A DNA stretch of 22,125 nt from an uncultured Faecalibacterium sp. (lineage in GTDB: Bacteria; Bacillota; Clostridia; Oscillospirales; Ruminococcaceae), in contig CAKTGS010000029.1 of the NCBI GenBank assembly GCA_934561485.1, forward strand, positions 1 to 22,125. Direction: 5' to 3'. This document shows positions 7,370 to 15,646 of this stretch, piece by piece (within the stretch, counting starts at the first letter, position 1; every line of letters starts with the position of its first letter). The translations under genes were made by a program, and so were the position numbers. Below the pieces are notes generated by a model that made no database searches, was not told the origin of the DNA, and saw nothing but the letters and a program-made list of their open reading frames with translations.

Positions 7370-8380
7370 ATGGAACAGAGCCTAGCAATGCTGGCCCAGC
7401 TCTTTGGCGGGCTGGCACTTTTTTTATATAGTATGGACACTCTGACCCGTGCTCTGCAGCAGGCAGCCGGAGCCGGATTGAAAAACGCCCTGGCCCGCCT
7501 GACGGGCAGCCCACTGGCCGGGGTGTTTGCGGGGCTGGTGGTAACGATGGTGTTGCAGAGCAGTTCTGCCGTCACCGTGCTGGTGCTGGGGTTTGTCAGC
7601 GCCGGTCTGCTGCCGCTGCGGCGGGCCGTGCCGGTGGTGTTCGGGGCCAACATCGGCACCACAGTCACTGCTCAGCTGCTGGCCTTCCGGCTGGAAGATG
7701 TCCGGCATCTGCTGCTGTTTGCTGGACTGCTGCTGTGGTTTTTCTGGAAGGAAGGCCGCATCCATGCAGCCGGGGAAGCGCTGTTTGCCTTCGGCCTGTT
7801 GTTTGAGGGCATCACGGTCATGGCGGAGGCATTGCAGCCGCTGGCGGAAAGCCCGGTGTTCCGGCAATGGATGGTGCAGGTGCAGCACCGGCCCGGTCTG
7901 GGCCTGCTGGCAGGCCTGGGCATGACCCTGACCGTGCAGAGCAGCTCGGCCACCATTGCGGTGCTGCAGCGCACTGCAGCCCAGCCGGGGCCGGAGTGCG
8001 GGTGCCTGCTGGGCCTTGCAGGGGCGGTTCCCGTGCTGCTGGGGGATAACATCGGCACCACCATCACAGCGGTGCTGGCATCCATCGGGCAGCCGCGCAG
8101 TGCAAAGCAGCTGGCCGCGGCGCACTGCGTGTTCAACCTGTCCGGTGCGGTGCTGTGTCTGGGACTGCTGCCGCAGTTTGTGCAGCTGGTGGAAGTGCTT
8201 TCGCCCAAAGGACCGGCAGCTGCGGTGCTGCCCCGGCAGATTGCCAACGCGCACACCCTGTTCAATGTTTTCTGCACGCTGCTGTGGCTGCCCCTGACCC
8301 CGCTGCTGCTGGAGCTGGTGACCCGTCTGGTGCCGGAAAAGGACAGAAAGGCCGCGGCAAAGCACATTTTTGAATTGTAA
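7370..8380 (+). CDS. Na+/phosphate (Na/Pi-II) family symporter, short form without PhoU domain
   Basis: A 336-residue membrane protein of the NptA/YjbB-SLC34 family, which uses the sodium gradient to move inorganic phosphate. The family's inverted-repeat hallmark is present twice: QSSSA (63-67) with GANIGTT (92-98), and QSSSA (190-194) with GDNIGTT (225-231). Eight or more hydrophobic segments cover 5-305. Many bacterial relatives are about 550 residues with a cytoplasmic PhoU-like tail; this one stops after the membrane domain. The ATG at 7370 has GAAGGGGG about 7 nt upstream. I found no convincing promoter just upstream; a long hairpin occupies the leader. The stop codon TAA forms part of the -35 element of the next operon. 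Direction and true substrate (phosphate or a related anion) are inferred from the family. Confidence 0.9.
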   Translation: MEQSLAMLAQLFGGLALFLYSMDTLTRALQQAAGAGLKNALARLTGSPLAGVFAGLVVTMVLQSSSAVTVLVLGFVSAGLLPLRRAVPVVFGANIGTTVTAQLLAFRLEDVRHLLLFAGLLLWFFWKEGRIHAAGEALFAFGLLFEGITVMAEALQPLAESPVFRQWMVQVQHRPGLGLLAGLGMTLTVQSSSATIAVLQRTAAQPGPECGCLLGLAGAVPVLLGDNIGTTITAVLASIGQPRSAKQLAAAHCVFNLSGAVLCLGLLPQFVQLVEVLSPKGPAAAVLPRQIANAHTLFNVFCTLLWLPLTPLLLELVTRLVPEKDRKAAAKHIFEL

Positions 8381-8403
8381 TCTGTACAAGGACATGCTAT
8401 AAT
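8375..8403 (+). promoter_or_regulatory. Promoter of the adhesin-sortase operon
   Basis: TTGTAA (8375-8380), 17 nt, TATAAT (8398-8403), with a TG one base before the -10 (extended -10). The -35 element overlaps the last two codons of the upstream symporter gene. The expected start near 8410 leaves a leader of about 40 nt before the adhesin ATG. Confidence 0.78.
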
Positions 8404-8451
8404 CACTCTATATGAACACGGACCGTTTCCGATACGCAATGAGGTCATACT

Positions 8452-11400
8452 ATGAAGGACGTTGTAACCAATCTGACAGAAAAGTTCCGGCAGAACCATC
8501 GGTTCGCGCGGCGGTGCGCTGCCATGCTGCTGGTGCTGGCATTGGTCACCACCCTGTTCGTCAACTGGCGGCTGCACGGGGTGGGCTATTTCGCTACAGC
8601 AGATTACCTGTGCGGCTATGAGGAGCATGAGCACACCGAGGCCTGTTACGAAAAAGTATTGATCTGCGGCTACCAGGAAGGCGAACCGGAAAGCTCTGCC
8701 GCCGCCCCGCTGCCGGACGATGCTCCGCTGGACGAAGCATTCGGTGCGGATGCCGAGCCGGAACTGCCGGAAGCAGCGGAACAACCAACCGAAGAAGCCG
8801 TGCAGACGGATGACGGGCTGGATGCCGAAAACCACGCCGCAGGCCATGTGCATACCGATGCCTGCTACGAAGTGCGCCGCATTCTGACCTGCTATGAGGA
8901 CGAGCATGTGCACACGGACGACTGCTTTGACCCGGAGACCAATGCGCTGATCTGCGATCAGTTTGAGCATACCCACTCCGGCAAATGCTACAAAACCGAG
9001 CAGGTGCTGGTGTGCGGCAAAACCGAGGGCGAACCGGACACGGCGGCATCGGCTGCCGCACAGCCCGCAGCCCCGGCGGTGAACGAGGAACAGAACACTG
9101 TGGAGCTGCCTGCTGCTTCCGCTGCAAAGCCGGTGGCGGCGGAAGTGATCCATCATCACACCGATGCCTGCTATGAGGAACGGCTGGTTTGCACGCTTCC
9201 GGAGCACCACCACACGGTGGACTGCCTGACCGACCCGTTGGCCGATGCAGAGGGTGAAGAGGACTGGCTGGCGCAGACCGACACTACTCTGACCGGAAAC
9301 TGGCCGGAGGATCTGATCACGGTGGCATCCTCCCAGCTTGGCTATACCGAAAGCAGCAAAAGCTTCAAACTGGATACCGAGGACGAGGAGACCCGGCGCG
9401 GCTGCTCCCGCTATGGCGTATGGTACGGCAACCCCTATGGCGAGTGGGACGTGATGTTCCTTTCCTACTGCCTGCATTATGCAGACATCCCGCAGGAGAT
9501 CGTGCCCCAGCGCTCCGGCGTGCAGGCTTTGCACAGCGAGCTGCGCGGCTCTGCCTGGCTGCAGGAAGGGGACGGCACCACAGCCCGGACAGGCGATATC
9601 GTGCTTTACACCGATGCCGCCGGGGTGGATACCGTGGGCATTGTCACAGAGGCCGATGCCGCCGCTGCCAGCCTGCTGGTGATCTCCGGCGATGTGGACG
9701 GCCAGGTGGCCGAAGTGCTGGTGAGCATGTCCAGTGTTTCCAGCGTGATCTCGCTGACGGGGGCCTATGCCGCCCAGAGCAGCGCACCGCCGGAAGATGT
9801 CGGTGCAGCAGACGCTGATTCCTATGAAGCAGGGGATACCTGCTATGCAACCGCGGAACGCACCGGCGAGGTGTCGGCCGATGGTGTGGCGGCTATTGCG
9901 GAAGGAGACCTTTCGCTGGCAGACTATATTACAACTGTAACCTATGAGAAGGAAACGACCCCGGGCAGCGATGTCTGGGAAACGCTGGATGTTACAGCGC
10001 CGGTTCCGAATGGCACCAAGGTGCGTGTGAAACTGAGCTATACGCTGAACCAGAATGTGCTCAGCGCAGAGCAGACCAAGCTGGTGTACCAGATCCCCAA
10101 GGGAATGGCGCTCAGCATGAAAATGAATGGCCTGATCCTGGATGTTGCCGATAATAATAAGCCCGTTGGCACATACACCATTGGCGAGGACGGAGAAGCC
10201 CGGCTGACCTTTATAGATGAAAAATATGTGCATGGTGCCCCGTTCAATGGCACGTTTACGCTGGAAGCGGTGCTGAATTACTTTGACGCCGGTACAGAGG
10301 GCAAGGTGAAGTTCAAGGACAACTGCGAACTGACCATCCAGAAGCCGGATATGGACATCAAGGTTGACAAAGCATGCGAGGGCAGCAGCCCGCTTACGTT
10401 TGATCAGGATGGCAACATTTATATCAAATACATTGTTACAGCAAGCACACAGAATGGAACCGATGGCCAGACGGTGACCTTGAGCGATATGCTGAACTAT
10501 GCTGCTACGAATCCGTATTGGCGCATGATCGGGCAGTATGAGGAGAATTCTGTCAGCCTGGAAAAGAAAAAGAACGATGGAACGACTGAGACATTGTCTC
10601 CGGAGTTGATCCAGATCAACAACAAGGCCGGAACTGCAGAAAACGCCGACCTCAAAACACTGGTGGCGGCAGATCTGCCCGCTCTGGAGCGGGGAGAGCA
10701 GTACGTGCTGCGGTATCAGATCGTGATCCCGCCGGACGGTTTCGGTACACTGGCGCAGAACCCCGATGGCACGGGCAAGATCACGAACTATGTGCAGGCG
10801 CAGGTGAAAAACGGCCCGGAGGCTCATGAGGACGAAAAGATCACCTTTGGCGATACCCGCATCACCAAAACCGGCACCTACGATATCAGCACCGGCCTGA
10901 TCACCTGGACCATTACAGTGCGCCCGCCCAACCGGAGCATGGGTGGATTCCTGCGGAATTATAAGATCACCGACAGCCTGCCGGAAGGCGTGTACATTGT
11001 GGGTGATGTGACCATTAAGGGCAGCAACAATATGCAAAAAACCGTAAAGGGAAAAGATTTTGCGGAAAAGGGCTATACGATCCCGGATACGAGTGAATTT
11101 GGCGACTGCGCTTCGTATACCATTACCTTCCAGACCAACATTCCGGAAAGAAAAACGAGTGTTCTGAACACTGCTAAAATGGAAAAAGGCACTGTCTACT
11201 ACGAGGCCAGCAAGGAAGTGGGCCTGCAGGTGGGCGAATGGGCACTGACCAAAACCCGGGCCAAGACCGAAGGTGAAATTGCCTATTGGAACATTGATGC
11301 GGTGAACAGCGAGGGCAAAACGGCCTTTACCCTGAAGGACAGCATCAGCAATGCCGTGGACCAGAACGGCAATGTCGTGGCGGGCACCCATTATGCCTAT

Positions 11401-13530
11401 GCCGATGAGCTGCAGGCGGCCATTGAAACCGGCCTGACCCTTTTGCTGCGGGACGGAACAGACCTGAATTATACAGCGGCTGCACCGTACCTGACCATCC
11501 AGTATCTGGACGACAGCGGCAGCGTGGTGGCTCCGGATAACCATACCACCCCGGTGCGCAGCTTTACCATTGCGGTCAGCAAAACCGAGGGCAGCGCAGT
11601 GCGCGGCATTGCGGTAAAGTACATTCCCACCCGCGAGGACCGCACCACCCCCGGCGGCGATACCTGGACCTATGCAAACCATGCGGATATCCTGCTGGAC
11701 GGCAGCTCGGTGATCCACAGCCAGGACACCGACAGTTACCGCAGTTATAAAACGCTGGAAAAGCTGGTGTCCACGGACGGCGGCAACAATTACGACACCG
11801 ACAGCACCCTGGCACGGGACGAGGTGAACAAGGGCATCCTGCATTACCGGCTGGTGTTGATGACCGGTGCAGACGATACGGCCCCCATCACCCTGACCGA
11901 CACCATGGAAAATGCCGATAAAGTGCAGCTGGTGGCCGGTTCCGGCAAGCTGTATGTGGACGAGACCGAGATGCCGGAAAGCAGCTCCTGGTCTGCCGTG
12001 CACGAAAACGGTACCCTGACCCTGAAGGTGAGCGGCTACAACCCGGATGGGAAGCAGCACCGCATTGAGTACCACTACGATGTGAACATCTCGGCGGACC
12101 CGCGCTGGAACGATAAGGCCCAGAATCAGGTGAAGTACATCAATACCGCGACATGGGGCAATGAAACAGCCGAGACCGTTACCACAGTGACCAAAAACGT
12201 GAACGCGGTGGAAAAGCACGGCGAGCAGCTGACCAACGAACAGGAAATTCTAATCGACCGTGCCCGCTACACGGTGTTCATCAACCCGGACGGCAAAGAC
12301 CTGTCGGCCAATGGCGATGATGCGAAGAGCATCCTGCTGGAGGACACGCTCAGTGCGTCCACGGGTGCCACGGCCTACGGAGACCGCAGCAGCGTCAAGC
12401 TGTACTATTATAAGTTTGAAAACGGGCAGATCACCTATACGCAGGAAGTGGAAAGCGGGCGCTACCGCCTGCTGGAACCGGATGCAGACAGCTGGCTGCG
12501 CATGGAGGTGCCCAACCGCACCCCCATGGTGCTGGTGTATGAGTGCGCCATCGACCCGGGCAGCAGCCGCATCCCGGTGATGAACAATGAGGTTACCCTG
12601 AGCGACAAATACCGCAGCGGCAGCAACGGCCTGACCATGTCACAGGCGTCTGCGGCAACGGCAAGCCAGGGGCAGCTGGTGCTGAATAAGACCGACAGCT
12701 ACAGCGGCCAGCCCTTGGCCGGTGCCATCTTTACCATTGAAGCGTATGCAGCCGGCGCATGGAACGAGGTTGCCCGGGAAACTACCCCTGCAAACGGAAT
12801 GCTGCGCTGGTACATCACCGATACCGGCACAGGCAGCACCCTGAAACCCAACACGCTGTACCGCATCCTGGAACAGGATGCCCCGGCGGGCTACCGGAAG
12901 GACAGCACTGCGCACTACGTTATCTTCCACGAGAACAACGTGACGGATCAGATTGCCTATAAAAAGGCCACCGGTATGGAGGATGGGCTGAACGTGAACG
13001 GCGAGACCATCTTGCAGAATCAGGTTACCTATGGACTGAACACCGGCGTGACCACCCTTCAGCTGGAAAACGTTTACAATCAGCTGACGGTGCACAAGAT
13101 CTGGCTGGACGAAACCACCAATCAGACCACCGCCCCGGCTGCAAACGAAATTTTGGTACAGCTTTACCGCTATACCGATGATCCGGATGTACGGGAAGCC
13201 GTGGGTGCCCCTGTAACCCTGAACACAGGCAACGGCTGGGCCTATACCTGGCAGGGCACGGAGATCCCGCCGCAGGACGATGCGGGCAATGCATACTATT
13301 ACATGGTAGAGGAACTGACCTCCGGCAACTGGAACGTGTACATCAGCAACAACGATGGCATCCAGACCGGTGAGATCACCATTCAGAACCTGGTGTACAC
13401 CGGCTTCCGTCTGCCGTCCACCGGCGGCTCGGGCAGTGCGCTGTTCGGCCTGCTGGGCGGCAGCACAGCAGCAGCGGCTGCATGGTGGATGCTGCGCAGA
13501 CGCCGTGCAAACCATAAGAAAGGGGAGTGA
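8452..13530 (+). CDS. Giant LPSTGG-anchored surface adhesin with His/Cys repeats and a CHAP-like domain
   Basis: A 1692-residue secreted protein covalently anchored to the wall. An N-terminal hydrophobic segment (about 21-39) serves as export signal. Six His/Cys units of the pattern HxHTxxC lie at 54-73, 131-189 and 234-258, separated by acidic, Ala/Pro-rich linkers. A CHAP/NlpC-like domain spans about 284-440, but the catalytic Cys appears to be D333 (GEWDVMF) and the His T394 (DTVGIV). Then come about 900 residues of beta-rich repeats of the pilin/DUF11 type (about 480-1390). A SpaA/Cna-B domain (about 1407-1500) has K1413 and E1474 in ILEQDAPAGY. A second Cna-B domain (about 1544-1645) has K1549 and E1621. 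LPSTG (1654-1658), a membrane helix and an RRRR tail finish it. GAGG precedes the ATG. Likely role: adhesion or pilus-tip function; the ligand is unknown. Confidence 0.88.
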   Translation: MKDVVTNLTEKFRQNHRFARRCAAMLLVLALVTTLFVNWRLHGVGYFATADYLCGYEEHEHTEACYEKVLICGYQEGEPESSAAAPLPDDAPLDEAFGADAEPELPEAAEQPTEEAVQTDDGLDAENHAAGHVHTDACYEVRRILTCYEDEHVHTDDCFDPETNALICDQFEHTHSGKCYKTEQVLVCGKTEGEPDTAASAAAQPAAPAVNEEQNTVELPAASAAKPVAAEVIHHHTDACYEERLVCTLPEHHHTVDCLTDPLADAEGEEDWLAQTDTTLTGNWPEDLITVASSQLGYTESSKSFKLDTEDEETRRGCSRYGVWYGNPYGEWDVMFLSYCLHYADIPQEIVPQRSGVQALHSELRGSAWLQEGDGTTARTGDIVLYTDAAGVDTVGIVTEADAAAASLLVISGDVDGQVAEVLVSMSSVSSVISLTGAYAAQSSAPPEDVGAADADSYEAGDTCYATAERTGEVSADGVAAIAEGDLSLADYITTVTYEKETTPGSDVWETLDVTAPVPNGTKVRVKLSYTLNQNVLSAEQTKLVYQIPKGMALSMKMNGLILDVADNNKPVGTYTIGEDGEARLTFIDEKYVHGAPFNGTFTLEAVLNYFDAGTEGKVKFKDNCELTIQKPDMDIKVDKACEGSSPLTFDQDGNIYIKYIVTASTQNGTDGQTVTLSDMLNYAATNPYWRMIGQYEENSVSLEKKKNDGTTETLSPELIQINNKAGTAENADLKTLVAADLPALERGEQYVLRYQIVIPPDGFGTLAQNPDGTGKITNYVQAQVKNGPEAHEDEKITFGDTRITKTGTYDISTGLITWTITVRPPNRSMGGFLRNYKITDSLPEGVYIVGDVTIKGSNNMQKTVKGKDFAEKGYTIPDTSEFGDCASYTITFQTNIPERKTSVLNTAKMEKGTVYYEASKEVGLQVGEWALTKTRAKTEGEIAYWNIDAVNSEGKTAFTLKDSISNAVDQNGNVVAGTHYAYADELQAAIETGLTLLLRDGTDLNYTAAAPYLTIQYLDDSGSVVAPDNHTTPVRSFTIAVSKTEGSAVRGIAVKYIPTREDRTTPGGDTWTYANHADILLDGSSVIHSQDTDSYRSYKTLEKLVSTDGGNNYDTDSTLARDEVNKGILHYRLVLMTGADDTAPITLTDTMENADKVQLVAGSGKLYVDETEMPESSSWSAVHENGTLTLKVSGYNPDGKQHRIEYHYDVNISADPRWNDKAQNQVKYINTATWGNETAETVTTVTKNVNAVEKHGEQLTNEQEILIDRARYTVFINPDGKDLSANGDDAKSILLEDTLSASTGATAYGDRSSVKLYYYKFENGQITYTQEVESGRYRLLEPDADSWLRMEVPNRTPMVLVYECAIDPGSSRIPVMNNEVTLSDKYRSGSNGLTMSQASAATASQGQLVLNKTDSYSGQPLAGAIFTIEAYAAGAWNEVARETTPANGMLRWYITDTGTGSTLKPNTLYRILEQDAPAGYRKDSTAHYVIFHENNVTDQIAYKKATGMEDGLNVNGETILQNQVTYGLNTGVTTLQLENVYNQLTVHKIWLDETTNQTTAPAANEILVQLYRYTDDPDVREAVGAPVTLNTGNGWAYTWQGTEIPPQDDAGNAYYYMVEELTSGNWNVYISNNDGIQTGEITIQNLVYTGFRLPSTGGSGSALFGLLGGSTAAAAAWWMLRRRRANHKKGE

Positions 13531-13537
13531 GCAGACC

Positions 13538-14425
13538 ATGAAATACGATGCATTCAAGCGGCGGTGTGCCGCAGCGCTGCTGGCGGTGTGCCTGCTGCTT
13601 CTCTGCGCAATGCCGGCGCTGGCTGCCGGAACCGGCATCGACCTGAGCCGTACCGGTTCGGTGCACATCCGGCTGTATGACCGCCAGAATGATGTTGCCG
13701 TGCGCGGCGGCAAGCTGACGCTGTACAAGGTGGCGGATGTGGTGCAGCGCGGGGCAGACCTGCGCTTTGCCTACAGCGGTGCCTTTGCGGACTGCAGCAT
13801 TCCCCTGGGAGATCTGACGGACAGCAGCCTGCCCGGGCAGCTGCAGGCTTACCTGCCGCGCACCGCTGCAGGCACCACCCAGGCAGTGGGGGAGGACGGC
13901 AACGTTACCTTTGAGAATCTCCCGCTGGGGCTGTATCTCGTGGTGCAGACCAAAGCTTCGCGCGGGTATGCCGCCATCAATTCCTTTTTGGTGTCGCTGC
14001 CCTATGCGCAGGGCGACAACTGGCGCTACGATGTAGATGCTACTCCCAAGGTGGGCACCCTGGTGCCGGATCCCGAGCCGGAAGAACCGGATACGCCCGG
14101 CAAGCCTTCGCAGCCTACCGTGCCCACCGAGCCTTCGGAGCCGGACATTCCGGACCTGCCGGAAACCCCGTTCGAACCGGAACAACCGGTTTCGCCCGGC
14201 AGCCCGGATGCACCGGTCACCCCGGGAAATGCAGAAAATCCCTCTGCACCGGAAAGTCCGGATGCCCCGTCCAACCCGGATGCCCCCCTTCTGACCGGCC
14301 GTCCGGACACAGCCGCGCTGCCGCAGACCGGGCAGCTCAACTGGCCCATCCCGGTTCTGGCTTTCAGCGGAATGCTGTTGTTTGCCATGGGCTGGGTGCT
14401 GGATAAAAAGGAACTTGCACAATGA
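13538..14425 (+). CDS. LPQTG-anchored small pilin-like surface protein with proline-rich stalk
   Basis: A 295-residue secreted protein. The signal peptide covers 1 to about 30 (positive KRR, hydrophobic core, then MPALAA). One prealbumin-like SpaA/Cna-B domain (about 40-170) contains GNVTFENLPLGLYLVVQTKA, where an E-box-like position is changed. A stalk of about 75 residues rich in Pro, Glu and Asp (177-252) would span the cell wall. LPQTG (261-265), a hydrophobic helix and a short charged tail form the sorting signal. GGGGAG, shared with the end of the upstream gene, lies about 10 nt before the ATG. It starts 7 nt after the adhesin and overlaps the sortase gene by 4 nt. In size and build it resembles a basal/minor pilin that anchors a larger subunit; this role is inferred. 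Confidence 0.85.
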   Translation: MKYDAFKRRCAAALLAVCLLLLCAMPALAAGTGIDLSRTGSVHIRLYDRQNDVAVRGGKLTLYKVADVVQRGADLRFAYSGAFADCSIPLGDLTDSSLPGQLQAYLPRTAAGTTQAVGEDGNVTFENLPLGLYLVVQTKASRGYAAINSFLVSLPYAQGDNWRYDVDATPKVGTLVPDPEPEEPDTPGKPSQPTVPTEPSEPDIPDLPETPFEPEQPVSPGSPDAPVTPGNAENPSAPESPDAPSNPDAPLLTGRPDTAALPQTGQLNWPIPVLAFSGMLLFAMGWVLDKKELAQ

Positions 14426-15081
14426 GACAGAGAATCGGAAAGATCTGTATGGTGGTCGGTGCGCTGCTCATTCTGGGTGCGCTGGCTCTGATGGCATACA
14501 ACCAGTGGGATTCCAACCGTGCCGATAAGGCATCGCAGGAGGCACTGGACAAGCTGGAAACGGCCCTGACCGAAACGATCACCGAAAACGGGGACGATGC
14601 TTCAAGCAGCTTGCCTGCCGAAGAGCCGGAGCTGGACCCCACCCGGCCTATGACTACGGCAGAAATTGACGGCTGGGAGTACATCGGCTACCTGTCCATT
14701 CCCGATGCGGGGCTGAACCTGCCGGTGATGGCCGAGTGGAGCTATGACGGTCTGAAGATCGCACCGGGCCGGTACAGTGGCTCCACCTATTCGGACGACC
14801 TGGTGATCTGCGGCCATAACTACGCCAAGCACTTCAGCCCCATCAAATGGCTGGATGTGGGTGCGCCCATCTACTTTACGGATATGGACGGCCTGCGCTG
14901 GAGCTATGAAGTGGCCAGCGTGGAAGTGGTGCAGCCCACTCAGGTGGAGCGTATGATCACTCCGGAAACAGATGATGCCTGGGATCTGACCCTGTTCACC
15001 TGCACCACCGGCGGCCGCGCGCGGTGTGCCGTGCGCTGTGTGCGCACCGGCTACCCCACGGCAGTGGAAACGGCAGAGTAA
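14422..15081 (+). CDS. Membrane-anchored sortase (transpeptidase), class unassigned
   Basis: A 219-residue cysteine transpeptidase with an N-terminal membrane helix (about 7-26), a charged linker and the sortase beta-barrel (about 84-212). The catalytic triad is visible: H132 in ICGHNYAKHF, C194 in LTLFTCTTGG and the Arg of the RCAVRC segment (probably R201). It should cut LPSTG and LPQTG between Thr and Gly and join the Thr to peptidoglycan or to a Lys of another subunit. The ATGA overlap with the preceding gene indicates translational coupling, so both substrates and the enzyme form one unit. The sequence around GHNYAKHFSPIKWLDVG looks closer to class A/D enzymes than to class C pilus polymerases, which have a lid; no DPW/DPF lid motif is seen. 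No terminator follows within 40 nt. Confidence 0.9.
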   Translation: MRQRIGKICMVVGALLILGALALMAYNQWDSNRADKASQEALDKLETALTETITENGDDASSSLPAEEPELDPTRPMTTAEIDGWEYIGYLSIPDAGLNLPVMAEWSYDGLKIAPGRYSGSTYSDDLVICGHNYAKHFSPIKWLDVGAPIYFTDMDGLRWSYEVASVEVVQPTQVERMITPETDDAWDLTLFTCTTGGRARCAVRCVRTGYPTAVETAE

Positions 15082-15099
15082 AAAAGTTTGATTTTCCTC

Positions 15100-15127
15100 T
15101 TGCATTTCCTGAAAAAAGTGATATAAT
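15100..15127 (+). promoter_or_regulatory. Promoter of rpmE
   Basis: TTGCAT (15100-15105), 16 nt, TATAAT (15122-15127). The -10 is perfect and the -35 weak. Transcription would start about 15134, leaving a 110-nt leader. Confidence 0.65.
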
Positions 15128-15133
15128 AGTCAG

Positions 15134-15243
15134 GCAATCGTTTCCAAGGCCGCTCGTGGGGGTAGCCGATATTGAAGGTTGTGATGGGCACATACATTTT
15201 AATATGGCCCCAATACGTCAGAACCAGAAATGAGGTGAAAAGA
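15134..15243 (+). promoter_or_regulatory. rpmE 5' leader, possible L31 autoregulatory structure
   Basis: The leader is long for a single ribosomal protein gene. It contains a hairpin GGGC-A-CATA (15186-15194) with TATG-GCCC (15203-15210), loop of eight, and an upstream GGCC...GGGGGTAGCC segment that can form another stem. Structured L31 leaders are known from comparative genomics in Firmicutes and other phyla; I cannot match this one to a specific motif, so it stays a candidate. Confidence 0.35.
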
Positions 15244-15444
15244 ATGAAACAGGGTATCCATCCGAATTACGTTGACTGCACCATCACCTGCGCATGCGGC
15301 AACGTGATCAAGACTCGTTCCACCAAGCCCGAGATCCACGTTGAAGTTTGCTCCAAGTGCCATCCCTTCTACACTGGCAAGCAGAAGCTGGTTGACACCG
15401 GCGGACGTGTTGAGCGCTTTAACAAGCGTTTCGGCCGTAAGTAA
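15244..15444 (+). CDS. rpmE: Ribosomal protein L31 (bL31), zinc-binding form
   Basis: A 66-residue protein of the large ribosomal subunit, at the central protuberance and intersubunit bridge. The family pattern is clear: MKQGIHPNY start, CxC (C16, C18) and CxxC (C36, C39) in [10 protein letters not shown], and the basic end [14 protein letters not shown]. The four cysteines mark the zinc-containing type, which zinc-poor cells replace by a paralogue without cysteines (not seen here). The ATG at 15244 has GAGGTG 8 nt upstream; the frame is open earlier but that is leader. It stands alone between promoter and terminator. Confidence 0.98.
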   Translation: MKQGIHPNYVDCTITCACGNVIKTRSTKPEIHVEVCSKCHPFYTGKQKLVDTGGRVERFNKRFGRK

Positions 15445-15458
15445 TTATAGCCAATTTA

Positions 15459-15493
15459 GCGCCGCTTCCTTCGGGAGGTGGCGTTTTTTTTTT
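15459..15493 (+). terminator. Rho-independent terminator after rpmE
   Basis: CGCCGCTTCC (15460-15469), a TTCG tetraloop and GGAGGTGGCG (15474-15483) form a 10-bp stem followed by ten T. It is a very strong terminator 15 nt after the stop codon. Confidence 0.95.
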
Positions 15494-15646
15494 GCGTCCG
15501 GACAGGGGCCGATTGCCAAATTGTTCCACTTTCTCACACAGGTTTGCCCCAATTTGAACACATTTTCCGTCTAAACTAAAGCAGTTCAAGCAAAAGCGTG
15601 CGGCGGCGCAAAAAACCGCAGGCAATCCATAAAAGGAGCGTTGGCA

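Noticed and set aside
8608..9230. His/Cys repeats as a DNA-level tandem repeat or CRISPR
   Set aside because: The repeats are unequal in spacing and differ in nucleotide sequence; the similarity is at protein level only.
7672..12219. Open frame of about 1515 codons on the minus strand
   Set aside because: It lies opposite the symporter and adhesin genes, has low-complexity His/Arg/Gly/Cys-rich composition, no ribosome site and no recognisable domain. It is a shadow of high-GC coding DNA.
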